64,000 nucleotides of DNA from an uncultured Bacteroidales bacterium (GCA_900319035.1 ONMU01000008.1:1-64000); one strand, 5' to 3'; positions 43,878 through 54,204 are shown, numbered from the stretch's first letter. Translations and numbers: made by a program. The notes: generated from the letters alone by a model not told the origin.

Positions 43878-46800
43878 TTACTTAACTAACTGACCATCAA
43901 TCGAGTAAACATTCTCTCCACGGATGATGAAGACCTGATCGTTGATGAGCACTTTCTTGGTATCTCCTTGGGCATCTACGAGGGCTTCGTCAACACCGGT
44001 AGCAACCGCGGGAGATCTCAGGTTCCAGACAGCTTCGCCGTTCAGCGTCAAATAAACGGTATAGTCCTCGTTTGGCTGTGCGGCAAGACTGATGGTGTAT
44101 TCCCCGTTTGCCGGAACAGAGATACCAAGCGGGTACTCTGCGGTCTCGCTGATCAGTTCAGCCGTGTTAACGCATAGTTTAGCATCGTAGCGGTTGATCC
44201 ACATCTGCGGAACGATGCTGCTGACGCCTACTTTCGCGAGATCTTGTCCTACGGTATAGACATTCTCCTTGCTGTCCGTAGTCTTGATGAACAGACGATC
44301 GGTGTACGCACCATTAGCCGGAGCAATACGCACGTCATAAATGAGGTTTGCCTGCGCACGTGTGCGACGAGGAGCGGCAAAGGCACCATCCTTCGTTACG
44401 GTAATAGCCTTACCGGTACTTACTTGAACGAAAGCACCTTCACCGACTACGAACTTATTGGCATTGAGCGTAATCAGACTGTAGCTCTTAGTATCCGGAT
44501 TATAAACCTGACCTTCCGTTACACCCGGGTTGACAAATGCATGGAAGAGTGCGGGGTTCGCCACACCATTCCAACCCTTATCGGTCTCGTCACCTGTCGT
44601 TTGTGCATAAGCCGTGACAGAAGTAGAGGTGGTTAACAGATCTCCAGAGGTTTTCTCGAAGCGTACGGTTGTCGCATCGCTCATCAGACCGATCATGTAC
44701 AGACGTCCCGGAACGAGGGTCTTATCGCCATCGTCCTCCACATACGACCAGCATTTCTGCTTACCTTGCTGAGCACGCTGCTCACCATTGTAATAGATGA
44801 TATCGAAGTCCTTACCCAACTCTAAAGTACGTCCGTTGACAGAGATGCCTGTTTCTGCATTAACCTGCCAAGGTACAGCTACCGCATACCATTGGTGGTT
44901 CTTCGCGTTGAGTTTCAGATCGAAATACGCGTTACCCGTAATAGTCAACGTTCCAGTTCCGGGCAATAACTGACCGGAAGCGGTAGAACCGTTGGACTCC
45001 AGGATAAAGTTATTCGTCGTGACCGAACCATTGATGGTGAGTGAACCGGTCGTCGTGATACGCAAGTCACTTACCTCACGAGTATCGGAAACGGTCAACG
45101 GAGCTGTCACATTCAGGTCGGCATACTGCGCGTATAGAGTACCGATGTTAAACAGGATCTCGGTCTCGTTGGTTACTTGATCACCACCAATTGCCTTTGT
45201 GAACCAACCACTGCAGTTAACTCCGTTCTTAGTAGCAACCGGCAGAGTCAGCGTTGCTCCGTGCTTTACGTTCAAGGACGTGGTTGCGCACTCTCCACCA
45301 TTTGCATCGAGTATGATCGTGTAAGTACGACGTACGTAGTTATAGGTTACCTCATCGGTTGCATCACCAATCTGAACAGTCTGCGTAGCCGGTGAGATAA
45401 AACCGTCATAGGTCTTCACAGCCGGAGTGACGTACTCATTCGCATCACCGGAAATATTCTCGGTTGCTTCCGGTGTTTCCGGATAGGTACCATCGATATT
45501 CTGCAAATAGTGTTTTACAGCGATGGACCATTGCGCGGTGTAGGTGGTGTTAGCAGCCGGCATAGTCGCTGCCGGAGTTACATTCCAACGGAGGAAGGTA
45601 TGACCTTCTTTGGTAGCCGTCGGAGCAGTAATCGCCGCACCATATTGTACAGAACCGCTGGTATAGTTACCGGACAGTTGTCCGCCATTAGCATCCCAAG
45701 TCAGAGTATAGGATGCGATTGTATAGTGCGCATAATAAGTCACGTCTTCTGAAATAGTAGTCTCTGCATTGATTTGCGTACCAGCAGAAGCCTCGGTGAA
45801 CCAACCGTCGAAGGTATATCCATCTTTGGTAGCCGTCGGCAATGTACCTACAGCAGCACCCGAAGCCACGTACACATACTGCAAACCTTCGTTACCGCCA
45901 TTGGAATTGAAGGTGACGCACTTCGAGCCTTCGGCTATCGCCTCAAATTGTGCGGTATAAGTTGCATCTTCCGTTGCAGCTACGATCGGAGTGTTCCAAC
46001 CGGTGAATTTATATCCGTCTTTCGTCGGTTGATCCTCGGTATAGACAGGCATCTCGCCCGGCTTCAGATACAAAGTCTGGAGCGTGGTCTCACCATCCAT
46101 AAATGTGATTACACAAACATCGGATACTTCCCATCTGTATTTCGGATCGTTCGTCTCAAACGGATACTTATGTGCTGCTGTATGGTTCGCCAAGCCGGTA
46201 TTAGTGGTGAAATAACCACCGCCGATCGTATAAGTACCTGTACCCGTTGTATGGACGCATTGCGTACCCGCAGCGAAATAACCACCGTTGATAGTGATAG
46301 CCGTGGTAGTAGCTCCATCAATTGCGTAAGTGGAAGTCGATTCGATCGTACCGTTCGCTACTACGAGCGTACCTTTCTGAACATAAACGGCTTTGCTTGC
46401 CGCGTTGCTGATCTTACCCGACTTCAGCGCCGCATTATCAGTAATCGTGAAGGTTGCACCCGGCGCATTAACGGTAATCAGGTTAGCGATATTACCTGCC
46501 AAAAGATGTCCGTTGAGATCAAGCGTACAATTCGTATTCTGGGTGGTGTACGTCAGTACCTCCGTTACATTCGGGATATCGCGAAGGAGAGTGATAGTAG
46601 CGTCCTTCTTGATTGAAGCTACGTTGAACGCCTCCTTAATCATATAGAACGTACGTGTCTCAGCCGCGTCGCTTACGCTTACATACGGAGTAGCAACCTC
46701 CCATTCGCCGTTCACATACGCATAATAGGTTCTCACGTTGGTCTGCTCGTCCTCGGTATAGAAGAACGGCTCATCGCGCAGTACGTTCAGCCAATCGTTA

Positions 46801-49800
46801 TTGAACCAGATGTAATGCAGATCTTCGTCTTCCGGATGGATGGTATATGCTTTGCTCTCGCCAACATACGGAGTAGCCGGATGCCAGTTACAGCCGGTGA
46901 AGCAGATGTAATACTGCGAAGCATTGGCTGTAGCATGATAAGCCGGGTCGTAACCATTAGCAGTCAGCGGAATGAAATGACCATCTACAAGGGCTTTCTT
47001 CACACCGCCGATGGTATAAAGACAATTCTCGTCGATATATCCTTCTTCTGCCCAATCGCAATCGGCTTTACGATACAACACATTGTTCGAACCGCTATAT
47101 ACATTTTCTGTCTCTGTAGCGATGAACTGATGCCATTCGCCGAGCATGGTATAGTTATAATATACAGCCGGACTAACAAGCGTATCAATCCACCAGTTAG
47201 AAGTAAACGGATTATCTAAATCGTCTTCCACAGCGGTACAGTTATCTGCAGTTCTAACCACGTTGAACCATTTCATACGAGCTTCCAAACCGGTCTTGTC
47301 GTGCGAGTAAACGGCAGAAGCAAATTCTTCTTCGCCTGTATTGCCATTATCGAGATAATAGAAGTCATAAGTATGATCAGGTTGCTCGTCCTTTTTATCC
47401 TCATAGAACCAGCGGCCGTGGATATTATAGTAGGTCTTAAAACCTTCGCTCTTGGTGTAAGAACCGTCTTCGTTGCAGAGGTTAGCCGCGGCTTCTGCGG
47501 TAGAAACCCAGTTGATATAAGGTTTCACACCCAAAACAGTTACATGCCAAAGTTCATCGGCTGTCGGCAACGCACCTTCGAAGACGATCTTTCCGCCGCC
47601 GTTACCCATCAGGTTAGCACCTCCTGCGGTAGAATAGATATATCCTTGACCGGCTTTCACGTTCAGTACACCGTCGATGATGAACTTCGCATCATCCAGA
47701 CCTGTTTTTTCGTTCTCTGCGCCGCGGTTCTTATGGCTGGTTAGGTTATTGAAGGAACGGAAATAATAGTTATGGATATATAATCCCCATTCGTCTTTGT
47801 CAAACAAGTGAATCTTCGCCGTCAAATTGACTGTAGCCGTATTCTTGATCTCCAATACCGCTCCTGCTTGTACGGTAAGCGGCTTGGAAAGGGTCATGTC
47901 GCAATTCGCCAGAATGACGTGCATGCTATTCGAAACAGGCAGATTGCAATCTCCGGACTTGAAGTTACCTACGAACGGCAGGTTCATTACCAATTCGTCC
48001 AATTGCGCGGTTCCGCTTAACTCATAGCAAGTTAAATCGGTTGTCGGGTCATACCATTTACGAATAACCGATCCTTCATCCTGGAGCAAGAACAAGGTGT
48101 TCAGCGATCCTATCATGGATACCGCGAATGGAACAGAACCGAAGCCGGTATTGACTGCCATGAAGGTCTCCAATTTGGAGCCATATGTATAGGTAGTCGG
48201 GATCTCCACGTTCTGGAGCGCATAACTCTGGAAGGGGAACAAGTGCTTAGTATCTTTTTCGTAATAGATATTGGATGATGCCGTACCACCGCGCCAGTCG
48301 CCTAACTCAAAGTTCTCATGTACGATAGCACCGTTGTTCACTGTGATCGTACCGGTACCAACCGTGTTATTTCCTTGGTCCATATCCTGACCCTTGATAT
48401 ATCCCCAGCAGTAGAGTTCTGCACCATCGTTCAACTCGATATGTCCACCTGTTGCCATGTTAATCACACCGCACTCACCGGTCGTATAAGCAGACTTAAA
48501 TCCACCACCGGTTGCCTTGATCTTACCGCTGACGCAGATCGTACCGTTACATACGATGTTTGCACCCTCTTTCAAAGTCAACGTACGATAAGCAGAAAGT
48601 ACCTCATCAGTCGTTGTGATTTCCGGCGTAGTTTGCAGTACATTAAAGTCATCCTTATACGGGATCAACAAAGTCACACCTACCGGAATCGTATGCGTTG
48701 CCGCTTCCAGCGTCACATCTTTCAGCAGTACCACTACAGGCTTGGTATCAGCAATACTTCCAGCTGTGCTGAGTGCGTCGTCCAAATCAGCAAATACCGT
48801 ATTATCCAAGCCATAAACAGCCTCTTCCGCAGGAACGAATACCGGCTCTACAATAGCACCACTTGCCGGAACGAGCGTGCACGTAGCATTGCAGGAAACC
48901 AAATTTCCATTCAATTTCCATCCACGGAACATATAGCCCGAAGCCGGCATCGGCTCACTCAAGGTAGCCGTACAACTTGTCTCCACAATCGATGATACCG
49001 TATGCACATAATCTGCGGACGAAACCGTGTGCGGATGCTCCATATCGTCGTGGTAGGTTACTTTATACGAACCGTTCGCATCATGCTTGTATGTAACTTG
49101 ATACGATTCCTCCAAAGCGATCGGCAATACAACTACTTCGGAATTGTAGGTGTAGTTATCTTGTAGAATGACTTGGAAGCCATTATCAGCTGCCGCTTTC
49201 GCTTCGGCCCAGGTCTTACCCTCTTTAAATGCAACGGTAAAGACTTTGCCTTTCACAAATTTGTGTACCGCCAAACCATCCGTGCCGTCAAATACGATAG
49301 CTGAACCGGTCGGTTTGCCTTGCGCACGCAACTCAAAATACTGCTGTGCGGCTGCATTCAACGATACCGTGACTTCACGCTTATTAGCAAAAGTAGAGGT
49401 GACATCAAAAGTCGTGGATCCTCCTTCAAGGAACTTAACGCCCTTGGGGCTCACATCAATGGTATCATATTCGAAAAAGCGAACATTCGTCAAATTGCCA
49501 CTAAGTTGTAGACACAATTTATCTGTTTGAGGCGAAATGGAGACTACATTTGCATTCGCTTGGTCGAAAGGCGCATCATAAATTGTATTTCTTGTATTAT
49601 CCTTATATACCTCTATTATCTTTTTGTTGCCAGTGCTCGAAGATGTGTAGTCAAACATTATGGTAGATTGTCCACTCCATTGGAAATAAATTGGTTCACT
49701 TCCACTACCTGTTATAACATTTGTTGTTGAGTTATACGTTAAATATGAACTCCATTTAGTTGGACTTACCACATACTCATCCACATCGGCTTGGTTTTTG

Positions 49801-51995
49801 ATTTCTATAATGGAAGGTACAACTGCATTAATTTCAGCATCAAACGTATCCGTAATAGCTGTATATGTATCCGTTTGCGGGATAGTAAACTCAAATCTAG
49901 CCTTATAGCCCGGCTCATGGTGCATATATTCTGTTGTGACGGATTTCGTTTCGGCATTATAGGTCATACCTCCGTTGCCGTCTTTTTGAACCAATGTCCA
50001 TTCGCCATCTGAATTGGTAGTAATCGGATTAGAATACGTAGCATCTTCATTCAGCAGCGCCCAATTCCAAGTAACCGTTGTGGGGATTAACGGCAACGCA
50101 TGGTAATTCAACGTCAAAACAGCCGACATCGCCACGCCATTGGCATCTTCACCGGAGATAGTCAGTGTAGCCTGATAATCCTCGGCGGTCGTCACCGGTG
50201 TAGAACGATGTGCATGAATGACGAATTGTTGATGGGCTTGAGACAAATCTATCGTGGTTACATCAAAGTCAAACACTCCTTCTGCAGTCACCACCCATGC
50301 TTTGGTCAAATTCGTGACGTTACGAATATATAAATCCACAGTAACGTCTTCCGTATTAGTACCAATGATATTCATGTTATGGGTCTCATTATTAGAAGCC
50401 GTCTCGCTTCCATTCAAAGCCATAACCAACATTGGTGCTTCTTGTGCCTTTCCGGACAAAGCCACTTCCCTAACGCAAGTTAGTATATGTGGAGTAGGAG
50501 TTGCTGCATCAGTGTGACTAATCTCAACGCGCAATGTTGCCGAATGCGTTCCGGCAACTTGCGGAGCATAGATTACATCCAATAGTTCCGGTGAATACGT
50601 TCCGCTAATTTCTTGCTCACCATTCGAGAATTTAAACTGGTTTGCATTCGCTCCTGTAATAGTTGCTGTCCAAGTGGCATTTTGAGCAAAAGCATTAGCG
50701 CTACTATATACCAATTTATTTTGCAAACGCTCACGATCCGAAGCTGCCACTTCCATTCCTACATTATAGATTTCCTCTCCTTCCGGTTTAGTACTCCAGT
50801 CCAATTCACTAACAGCCATTTCAAAGGTCGGTTGCAGATCCACATAGGCAGTTGCCACAGCCTCCGCAGAAGTCGGAGTTTCTGCCGTAGAAGTGATAGT
50901 AACTGTTGTGGTAGAAGCAGGCGTTTCGCTTCCGGAATGAATATTCTGAGCGGTATAGGTTACCGGCACCGTGATGATATTGCCACAGCGGGTAGGTTCG
51001 CCCAACACCCAATTCTCACTATTAGATAACGAATAGGTGAAGTGCTCTGATGCATCACCCGCTGAAGACACCCTAAAGCTCACATAGGCAGTACCGGAAG
51101 CCGTCGGAGACTCAGAAATCGTTACTGAACCATCCGATTTTTTTTCATAAACGGTGGTCAAATTTTGGACTGTCTCTTCTGAAATAAAATACCATCTGAA
51201 AGGCTGCCCTGTGCTTGCATTTTCGTGACCAAGAGTATCTCTGGCTGTCCAATAACGGTCATCTTCTTCTCTGGCTAATATAACCCTGTAGTAACTGCTC
51301 TTAGGCTCAATAGTATGTATTGCAGGTGATGTCGTTAGTCCTGTACCATCTGCATTAAGATAATACGTATTCCCATCAATAATGGTACTAATTGTCGTTG
51401 TATTTCCGCTTTCTAACGTAAATAACGATGCGTAACTTAGATCTGTTGCGTTGGCCTTTAGTTTTTGATCCGAACTATCAAAATATAGAAATTTACCTGC
51501 GTTATTATTAAATATGTAATACTTACCGGCGCTGGGCGCAGAACCGTGTGACGACCCGGTTATCTTTGGCTTTGCAAATTTTGCGTAGATTATCTGAGTT
51601 TCAACCTCTTCTTCTGTAGCATAACCTTGTATTACACTCGCAGCTTCTCCAGATATCGTCTTGGATGTACCCGTTATAAGCAATTGTGTACAACAAGGAT
51701 CTAAAAACCAGCCAAGCAATTTCTCCCCATCCTGTTCCGTTGCCTTTAAATAAACAGTCGGGGAACCGCCAGACATATAACTACTCACCGCCGGCATCGT
51801 ATAATCATTCGATGAGGGAGTTATAGCCGAGCCTCCATTTGCCGATACCCAACTTTCTGCCGGAATTCCTTCGCGAATTGCAACTGCGCGCAGCCGGTAA
51901 TAATCCGCCTGCACAGAACTTGTGCTCCACCCTATAGCAAAGAGCACCATTAAACACTTCAGGAAAAATCCTGACTTAAAAATTTGTTTTCTCAT
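43878..51995 (-). CDS. Giant surface protein 1, 2705 aa
   Basis: A 2705-residue protein with a long signal peptide (FFLKCLMVLFAIGWSTSSVQ region). The body is beta-rich: Ig-like and choice-of-anchor-like modules in the first 900 residues, a region of parallel-helix-like strands at about 1080-1300 and 1840-1930 (AITINGGYFAAGTQ, YTIGGGYF), and three or more InlB-type repeats at about 1930-2260 (GYKFTGWNTPI, GYTFDGWFTEA, GHTFLRWNVTP). The last 430 residues form a conserved block (QWYAVAVPWQVNAETG, GKDFDIIYYNGEQRA, PGRLYMIGLMSDATTVRFEK, FIKTTDS) that recurs in the second giant protein. The final tail is VFIIRGENVYSIDGQLVK. Together these suggest an adhesin exported by type IX secretion. Its promoter is at 52106-52136, and the fragment of another giant gene lies just upstream of that. 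Confidence 0.83.
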   Translation of the reverse strand: MRKQIFKSGFFLKCLMVLFAIGWSTSSVQADYYRLRAVAIREGIPAESWVSANGGSAITPSSNDYTMPAVSSYMSGGSPTVYLKATEQDGEKLLGWFLDPCCTQLLITGTSKTISGEAASVIQGYATEEEVETQIIYAKFAKPKITGSSHGSAPSAGKYYIFNNNAGKFLYFDSSDQKLKANATDLSYASLFTLESGNTTTISTIIDGNTYYLNADGTGLTTSPAIHTIEPKSSYYRVILAREEDDRYWTARDTLGHENASTGQPFRWYFISEETVQNLTTVYEKKSDGSVTISESPTASGTAYVSFRVSSAGDASEHFTYSLSNSENWVLGEPTRCGNIITVPVTYTAQNIHSGSETPASTTTVTITSTAETPTSAEAVATAYVDLQPTFEMAVSELDWSTKPEGEEIYNVGMEVAASDRERLQNKLVYSSANAFAQNATWTATITGANANQFKFSNGEQEISGTYSPELLDVIYAPQVAGTHSATLRVEISHTDAATPTPHILTCVREVALSGKAQEAPMLVMALNGSETASNNETHNMNIIGTNTEDVTVDLYIRNVTNLTKAWVVTAEGVFDFDVTTIDLSQAHQQFVIHAHRSTPVTTAEDYQATLTISGEDANGVAMSAVLTLNYHALPLIPTTVTWNWALLNEDATYSNPITTNSDGEWTLVQKDGNGGMTYNAETKSVTTEYMHHEPGYKARFEFTIPQTDTYTAITDTFDAEINAVVPSIIEIKNQADVDEYVVSPTKWSSYLTYNSTTNVITGSGSEPIYFQWSGQSTIMFDYTSSSTGNKKIIEVYKDNTRNTIYDAPFDQANANVVSISPQTDKLCLQLSGNLTNVRFFEYDTIDVSPKGVKFLEGGSTTFDVTSTFANKREVTVSLNAAAQQYFELRAQGKPTGSAIVFDGTDGLAVHKFVKGKVFTVAFKEGKTWAEAKAAADNGFQVILQDNYTYNSEVVVLPIALEESYQVTYKHDANGSYKVTYHDDMEHPHTVSSADYVHTVSSIVETSCTATLSEPMPASGYMFRGWKLNGNLVSCNATCTLVPASGAIVEPVFVPAEEAVYGLDNTVFADLDDALSTAGSIADTKPVVVLLKDVTLEAATHTIPVGVTLLIPYKDDFNVLQTTPEITTTDEVLSAYRTLTLKEGANIVCNGTICVSGKIKATGGGFKSAYTTGECGVINMATGGHIELNDGAELYCWGYIKGQDMDQGNNTVGTGTITVNNGAIVHENFELGDWRGGTASSNIYYEKDTKHLFPFQSYALQNVEIPTTYTYGSKLETFMAVNTGFGSVPFAVSMIGSLNTLFLLQDEGSVIRKWYDPTTDLTCYELSGTAQLDELVMNLPFVGNFKSGDCNLPVSNSMHVILANCDMTLSKPLTVQAGAVLEIKNTATVNLTAKIHLFDKDEWGLYIHNYYFRSFNNLTSHKNRGAENEKTGLDDAKFIIDGVLNVKAGQGYIYSTAGGANLMGNGGGKIVFEGALPTADELWHVTVLGVKPYINWVSTAEAAANLCNEDGSYTKSEGFKTYYNIHGRWFYEDKKDEQPDHTYDFYYLDNGNTGEEEFASAVYSHDKTGLEARMKWFNVVRTADNCTAVEDDLDNPFTSNWWIDTLVSPAVYYNYTMLGEWHQFIATETENVYSGSNNVLYRKADCDWAEEGYIDENCLYTIGGVKKALVDGHFIPLTANGYDPAYHATANASQYYICFTGCNWHPATPYVGESKAYTIHPEDEDLHYIWFNNDWLNVLRDEPFFYTEDEQTNVRTYYAYVNGEWEVATPYVSVSDAAETRTFYMIKEAFNVASIKKDATITLLRDIPNVTEVLTYTTQNTNCTLDLNGHLLAGNIANLITVNAPGATFTITDNAALKSGKISNAASKAVYVQKGTLVVANGTIESTSTYAIDGATTTAITINGGYFAAGTQCVHTTGTGTYTIGGGYFTTNTGLANHTAAHKYPFETNDPKYRWEVSDVCVITFMDGETTLQTLYLKPGEMPVYTEDQPTKDGYKFTGWNTPIVAATEDATYTAQFEAIAEGSKCVTFNSNGGNEGLQYVYVASGAAVGTLPTATKDGYTFDGWFTEASAGTQINAETTISEDVTYYAHYTIASYTLTWDANGGQLSGNYTSGSVQYGAAITAPTATKEGHTFLRWNVTPAATMPAANTTYTAQWSIAVKHYLQNIDGTYPETPEATENISGDANEYVTPAVKTYDGFISPATQTVQIGDATDEVTYNYVRRTYTIILDANGGECATTSLNVKHGATLTLPVATKNGVNCSGWFTKAIGGDQVTNETEILFNIGTLYAQYADLNVTAPLTVSDTREVSDLRITTTGSLTINGSVTTNNFILESNGSTASGQLLPGTGTLTITGNAYFDLKLNAKNHQWYAVAVPWQVNAETGISVNGRTLELGKDFDIIYYNGEQRAQQGKQKCWSYVEDDGDKTLVPGRLYMIGLMSDATTVRFEKTSGDLLTTSTSVTAYAQTTGDETDKGWNGVANPALFHAFVNPGVTEGQVYNPDTKSYSLITLNANKFVVGEGAFVQVSTGKAITVTKDGAFAAPRRTRAQANLIYDVRIAPANGAYTDRLFIKTTDSKENVYTVGQDLAKVGVSSIVPQMWINRYDAKLCVNTAELISETAEYPLGISVPANGEYTISLAAQPNEDYTVYLTLNGEAVWNLRSPAVATGVDEALVDAQGDTKKVLINDQVFIIRGENVYSIDGQLVK

Positions 51996-52105
51996 ATCTT
52001 TTTTGTTTTATTTTGTTCATTTCATTTATTTGTCACGCGGCGGCATAGGTAGAAGTTCTTTTATTCCTCACATAATTGAGAATGGTTTTTCACCAAAATC
52101 CGCTG

Positions 52106-52136
52106 CAAAATTACTACAAAAATTGCACATATGCAA
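52106..52136 (-). promoter_or_regulatory. Promoter for giant surface protein 1
   Basis: Minus-strand TTG at 52136-52134, 20 bases, then TAATTTTG at 52113-52106, followed by CAGCGG. A long leader of about 100 bases precedes the start codon. Confidence 0.75.
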
Positions 52137-52219
52137 GGATTTGACGATAAAAATTGAATTTATTTGAATTTTTAGCGGAAAATACTTGTTGTTCGCACAA
52201 GGCTGCGAACGTACACAAT

Positions 52220-52250
52220 CTAGTGTATCTAGTGTATCTAGTGTATCTAG
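52220..52250. repeat. CTAG-N5 array, four units
   Basis: CTAG at 52220, 52229, 52238 and 52247, each separated by TGTAT, exactly 9 bases apart. It adjoins the dead C-terminal fragment at 52257-52304, in the same order as at the intact giant genes. Confidence 0.88.
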
Positions 52251-52256
52251 GATTAC

Positions 52257-52304
52257 TTACTGACCATCGATCGAGTAAACCTGACTGCCACGGATGATGA
52301 ATAC
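52257..52304 (-). pseudogene. C-terminal remnant of a third giant surface-protein gene
   Basis: Translated on the minus strand this reads VFIIRGSQVYSIDGQ and a stop, matching the last residues of the two giant proteins (VFIIRGENVYSIDGQ and VFIIRGDQVYSIDGQ). The final LVK or MVK is lost: compared with the intact copy, five bases (TTAGT) are missing, so a TAA follows the Gln. The flank after the stop (TAAGTAATCCTAG, then the CTAG array) also matches. Upstream, similarity ends near 52309 and runs into the terminator of the 127-aa gene. The rest of the gene has been deleted or replaced. Confidence 0.8.
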
Positions 52305-52337
52305 CTATGCACGCTTGCGTAGTTGAGTTAGAGCACA

Positions 52338-52361
52338 AAAAAGCGACCGAAGTCGCTTTTT
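52338..52361 (-). terminator. Terminator after the 127-aa gene
   Basis: AAAAAGCGAC and GTCGCTTTTT form a perfect 10-bp stem around CGAA. The stem begins one base after the stop codon at 52363 on the minus strand. The symmetrical A and T ends would let it work in both directions. Confidence 0.85.
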
Positions 52362-52362
52362 G

Positions 52363-52746
52363 CTATTGTTCTTGCATCATTACTGCTCTAACAAATCCTT
52401 GAAACTGTTTGTACGGTTCTGGATCTGTCAGCTGCGCTCTCCAGCGATAATACATTTCCATATAACGAGGATGACTTTTATCCCGAAGTATCGGCAAAGC
52501 ATCTCGGCATGCTTTACTCCAATCCCCTCGATTCCTTGTTTCGTTCTCCGTTAAAGGGTTTTCTTTAAGGTCTCGCCGACCCTGAATATAAATTTCTTTC
52601 GGACCTAAACCTACTACTTCTCCTGTCAACGGATCCTTAATAGGTTTGCGACGAGTGACCGTCATATCATTCACTCCTTGAACTTTTCGTTTACTTAATG
52701 CACCGGTAAATTCTTCCAAACCGGTTGTAGCTGTATAATGGGCCAT
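52363..52746 (-). CDS. Hypothetical 127-aa protein
   Basis: ATG at 52746 gives MAHYTATTGLEEFTGALSKR and so on. The frame is open a further 33 codons upstream, but that stretch only translates the GGCAC/GTGCC foldback repeat and is rejected as coding. The protein contains DPLTGEVVGLGPKEIYIQGR and RDALPILRDKSHPRYMEMYY, is basic in the middle and helical at the end, and has no signal peptide. I do not recognise the family, but it looks like the small accessory proteins found beside DUF3987-type genes in gut Bacteroidales. A terminator follows directly. Confidence 0.7.
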   Translation of the reverse strand: MAHYTATTGLEEFTGALSKRKVQGVNDMTVTRRKPIKDPLTGEVVGLGPKEIYIQGRRDLKENPLTENETRNRGDWSKACRDALPILRDKSHPRYMEMYYRWRAQLTDPEPYKQFQGFVRAVMMQEQ

Positions 52747-52783
52747 TTTCTTTTTATATTTTTTTGTTATTAAATTTTTGCTC

Positions 52784-52845
52784 TGGCACTTTTGGCACTT
52801 TGGCACTTTCTCCCTCGATAGTGCCAATAGTGCCAATAGTGCCAT
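52784..52845. repeat. TGGCACT / GTGCCA foldback repeat
   Basis: Three TGGCACT copies (52784, 52793 and 52801) face three inverted GTGCCA copies (52821, 52830 and 52839) across a 13-base centre. Together they can form one long imperfect hairpin in the leader of the 127-aa gene, or three pairs of binding sites. Confidence 0.8.
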
Positions 52846-52944
52846 GCAATTTTTTTATGCACGGCGTCATATATGCGCCGTAAAAAGGTTATATATTGCT
52901 TATATATTCTTTATGTATTGCTTAATCATTATCAGTGGTTGGTA

Positions 52945-54204
52945 CTATGCGGCTGCATACTGTTTCCTATACACACCGTGTCTGATCTTTACAATTACAC
53001 CATGTTCCTGCCATTCATCATTCCAGCGAAAAACGGTTCTGCGAGGTATTCCTTGCGTTTGAGCCTCTTCCAATAATACCTTACTCTCAAACTCTTCAGG
53101 CAACAAACTCAGCAATATCTGCTTCTGATCCAACGGTAGCACTTTCGGTACATTCACAGGCTCACTGCCCTTGATCATTTGATATGCCTGCGCCATATGC
53201 AGAATCAGTTTATTCCCGATCATCTCCGCCGTCTGATAATCTACATCTGAGCATTCTATGACTTTGTTCTTTGCGTCCGAATCGTATTCGGACATACCTC
53301 TCAGCGCCGTGAGAATCATCGCGATGCGCTCGATGTGGACAGCCATACGGAGGACGACGGAGTGGAAATCCTCGCCGAGGAGACGGATGAGTGTCGGGTA
53401 CGCGGTCTCTAAGTGATGACCGAGACGGGCACGCTGGTCGGGCGTGAGGCAGAACTCACGGGGTTTGGCGAAGAGTAGTTTTTCGTAGAGACGATAGAGC
53501 TGTTCGGCGCAGGTCTTGACGGTCTCGTCGGAACTCTCGGACGGTTGCACGTACTGGCTTGAGAAAGCATGATGCTCATCGACGATGAGCGTCAAGAGAC
53601 GCGAGAAATAACCGTTCTCGATACTCGGCACAAGGGCGTGATACTGGCTAAACGTACCCGTGAGCACCATCGAGAGCTGAGGATTCTCGATGACCGAAGC
53701 TTCGCGGCAACGGCTACGCGAGATGGTCTCGTGCTCCGCTGCCTTACGGAGCGCGGTGTTGTAGTTCGCTGTCGATGAGCGCCAGATGTCGGTAATGACC
53801 GAACCTTCGGACTCATGGATATAACCGCGACCATTTTGTTTGGCAAGGGTCTGGTAGAAAGCAGGATACGTAGCATCGCCCGGGATGATCAGCGGCAACT
53901 TCTCGTGAATAGGTTTCACCAGATCAAGCGCCAAGTTAGCAATACCTTTTCCGCAAGCCGCCGAACCGACGATAAAGAGTTGGAGGTTCGGGTAGTACCG
54001 TTTCGCAGCCAGACCATACTTCACATAGAGGTTCGGCATCACACTACCGCACGCTACGAGCGCGCTCATTAATAACATGTCTTTCTCTGCAGGCGTGTGC
54101 GCCATCGATAAGACGTTTTGCATCATCTGAGGCAGGTTGTTTACATCCATGTTTTCCACGATGTGGAGGTTTGCCTGCTCCTCCGAGTTTAGATTTTGAA
54201 TCAT
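52945..54204 (-). CDS. DUF3987-like ATPase
   Basis: A 419-residue protein with a P-loop, LFIVGSAACGKGIANLALDL, near residue 80, followed by GRGYIHESEGSVITDIWRSS (Walker B-like acidic residues) and LSMVLTGTFSQYHALVPSIE. These match the helicase/primase-associated DUF3987 family that is common on Bacteroidota plasmids, prophages and islands, where it is usually preceded by a VirE N-terminal primase-like domain. That domain is absent here, and the protein is shorter than most. The C-terminal 60 residues (QTQGIPRRTVFRWNDEWQEH) look like a winged helix. Probably an ATP-driven DNA-handling protein. It has a moderately good promoter at 54313-54320. Confidence 0.75.
   Translation of the reverse strand: MIQNLNSEEQANLHIVENMDVNNLPQMMQNVLSMAHTPAEKDMLLMSALVACGSVMPNLYVKYGLAAKRYYPNLQLFIVGSAACGKGIANLALDLVKPIHEKLPLIIPGDATYPAFYQTLAKQNGRGYIHESEGSVITDIWRSSTANYNTALRKAAEHETISRSRCREASVIENPQLSMVLTGTFSQYHALVPSIENGYFSRLLTLIVDEHHAFSSQYVQPSESSDETVKTCAEQLYRLYEKLLFAKPREFCLTPDQRARLGHHLETAYPTLIRLLGEDFHSVVLRMAVHIERIAMILTALRGMSEYDSDAKNKVIECSDVDYQTAEMIGNKLILHMAQAYQMIKGSEPVNVPKVLPLDQKQILLSLLPEEFESKVLLEEAQTQGIPRRTVFRWNDEWQEHGVIVKIRHGVYRKQYAAA

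Noticed and set aside
33742..51029. Long open frames on the plus strand opposite the giant genes, some over 400 codons
   Set aside because: They are antisense shadows of beta-rich, threonine/valine-rich coding sequence. They have no promoters, no recognisable domains and basic, serine/arginine-rich translations.
52747..52845. 33-residue N-terminal extension of the 127-aa protein (MALLALLALS...)
   Set aside because: It translates the TGGCACT/GTGCCA foldback. The ATG at 52746 is a better start.
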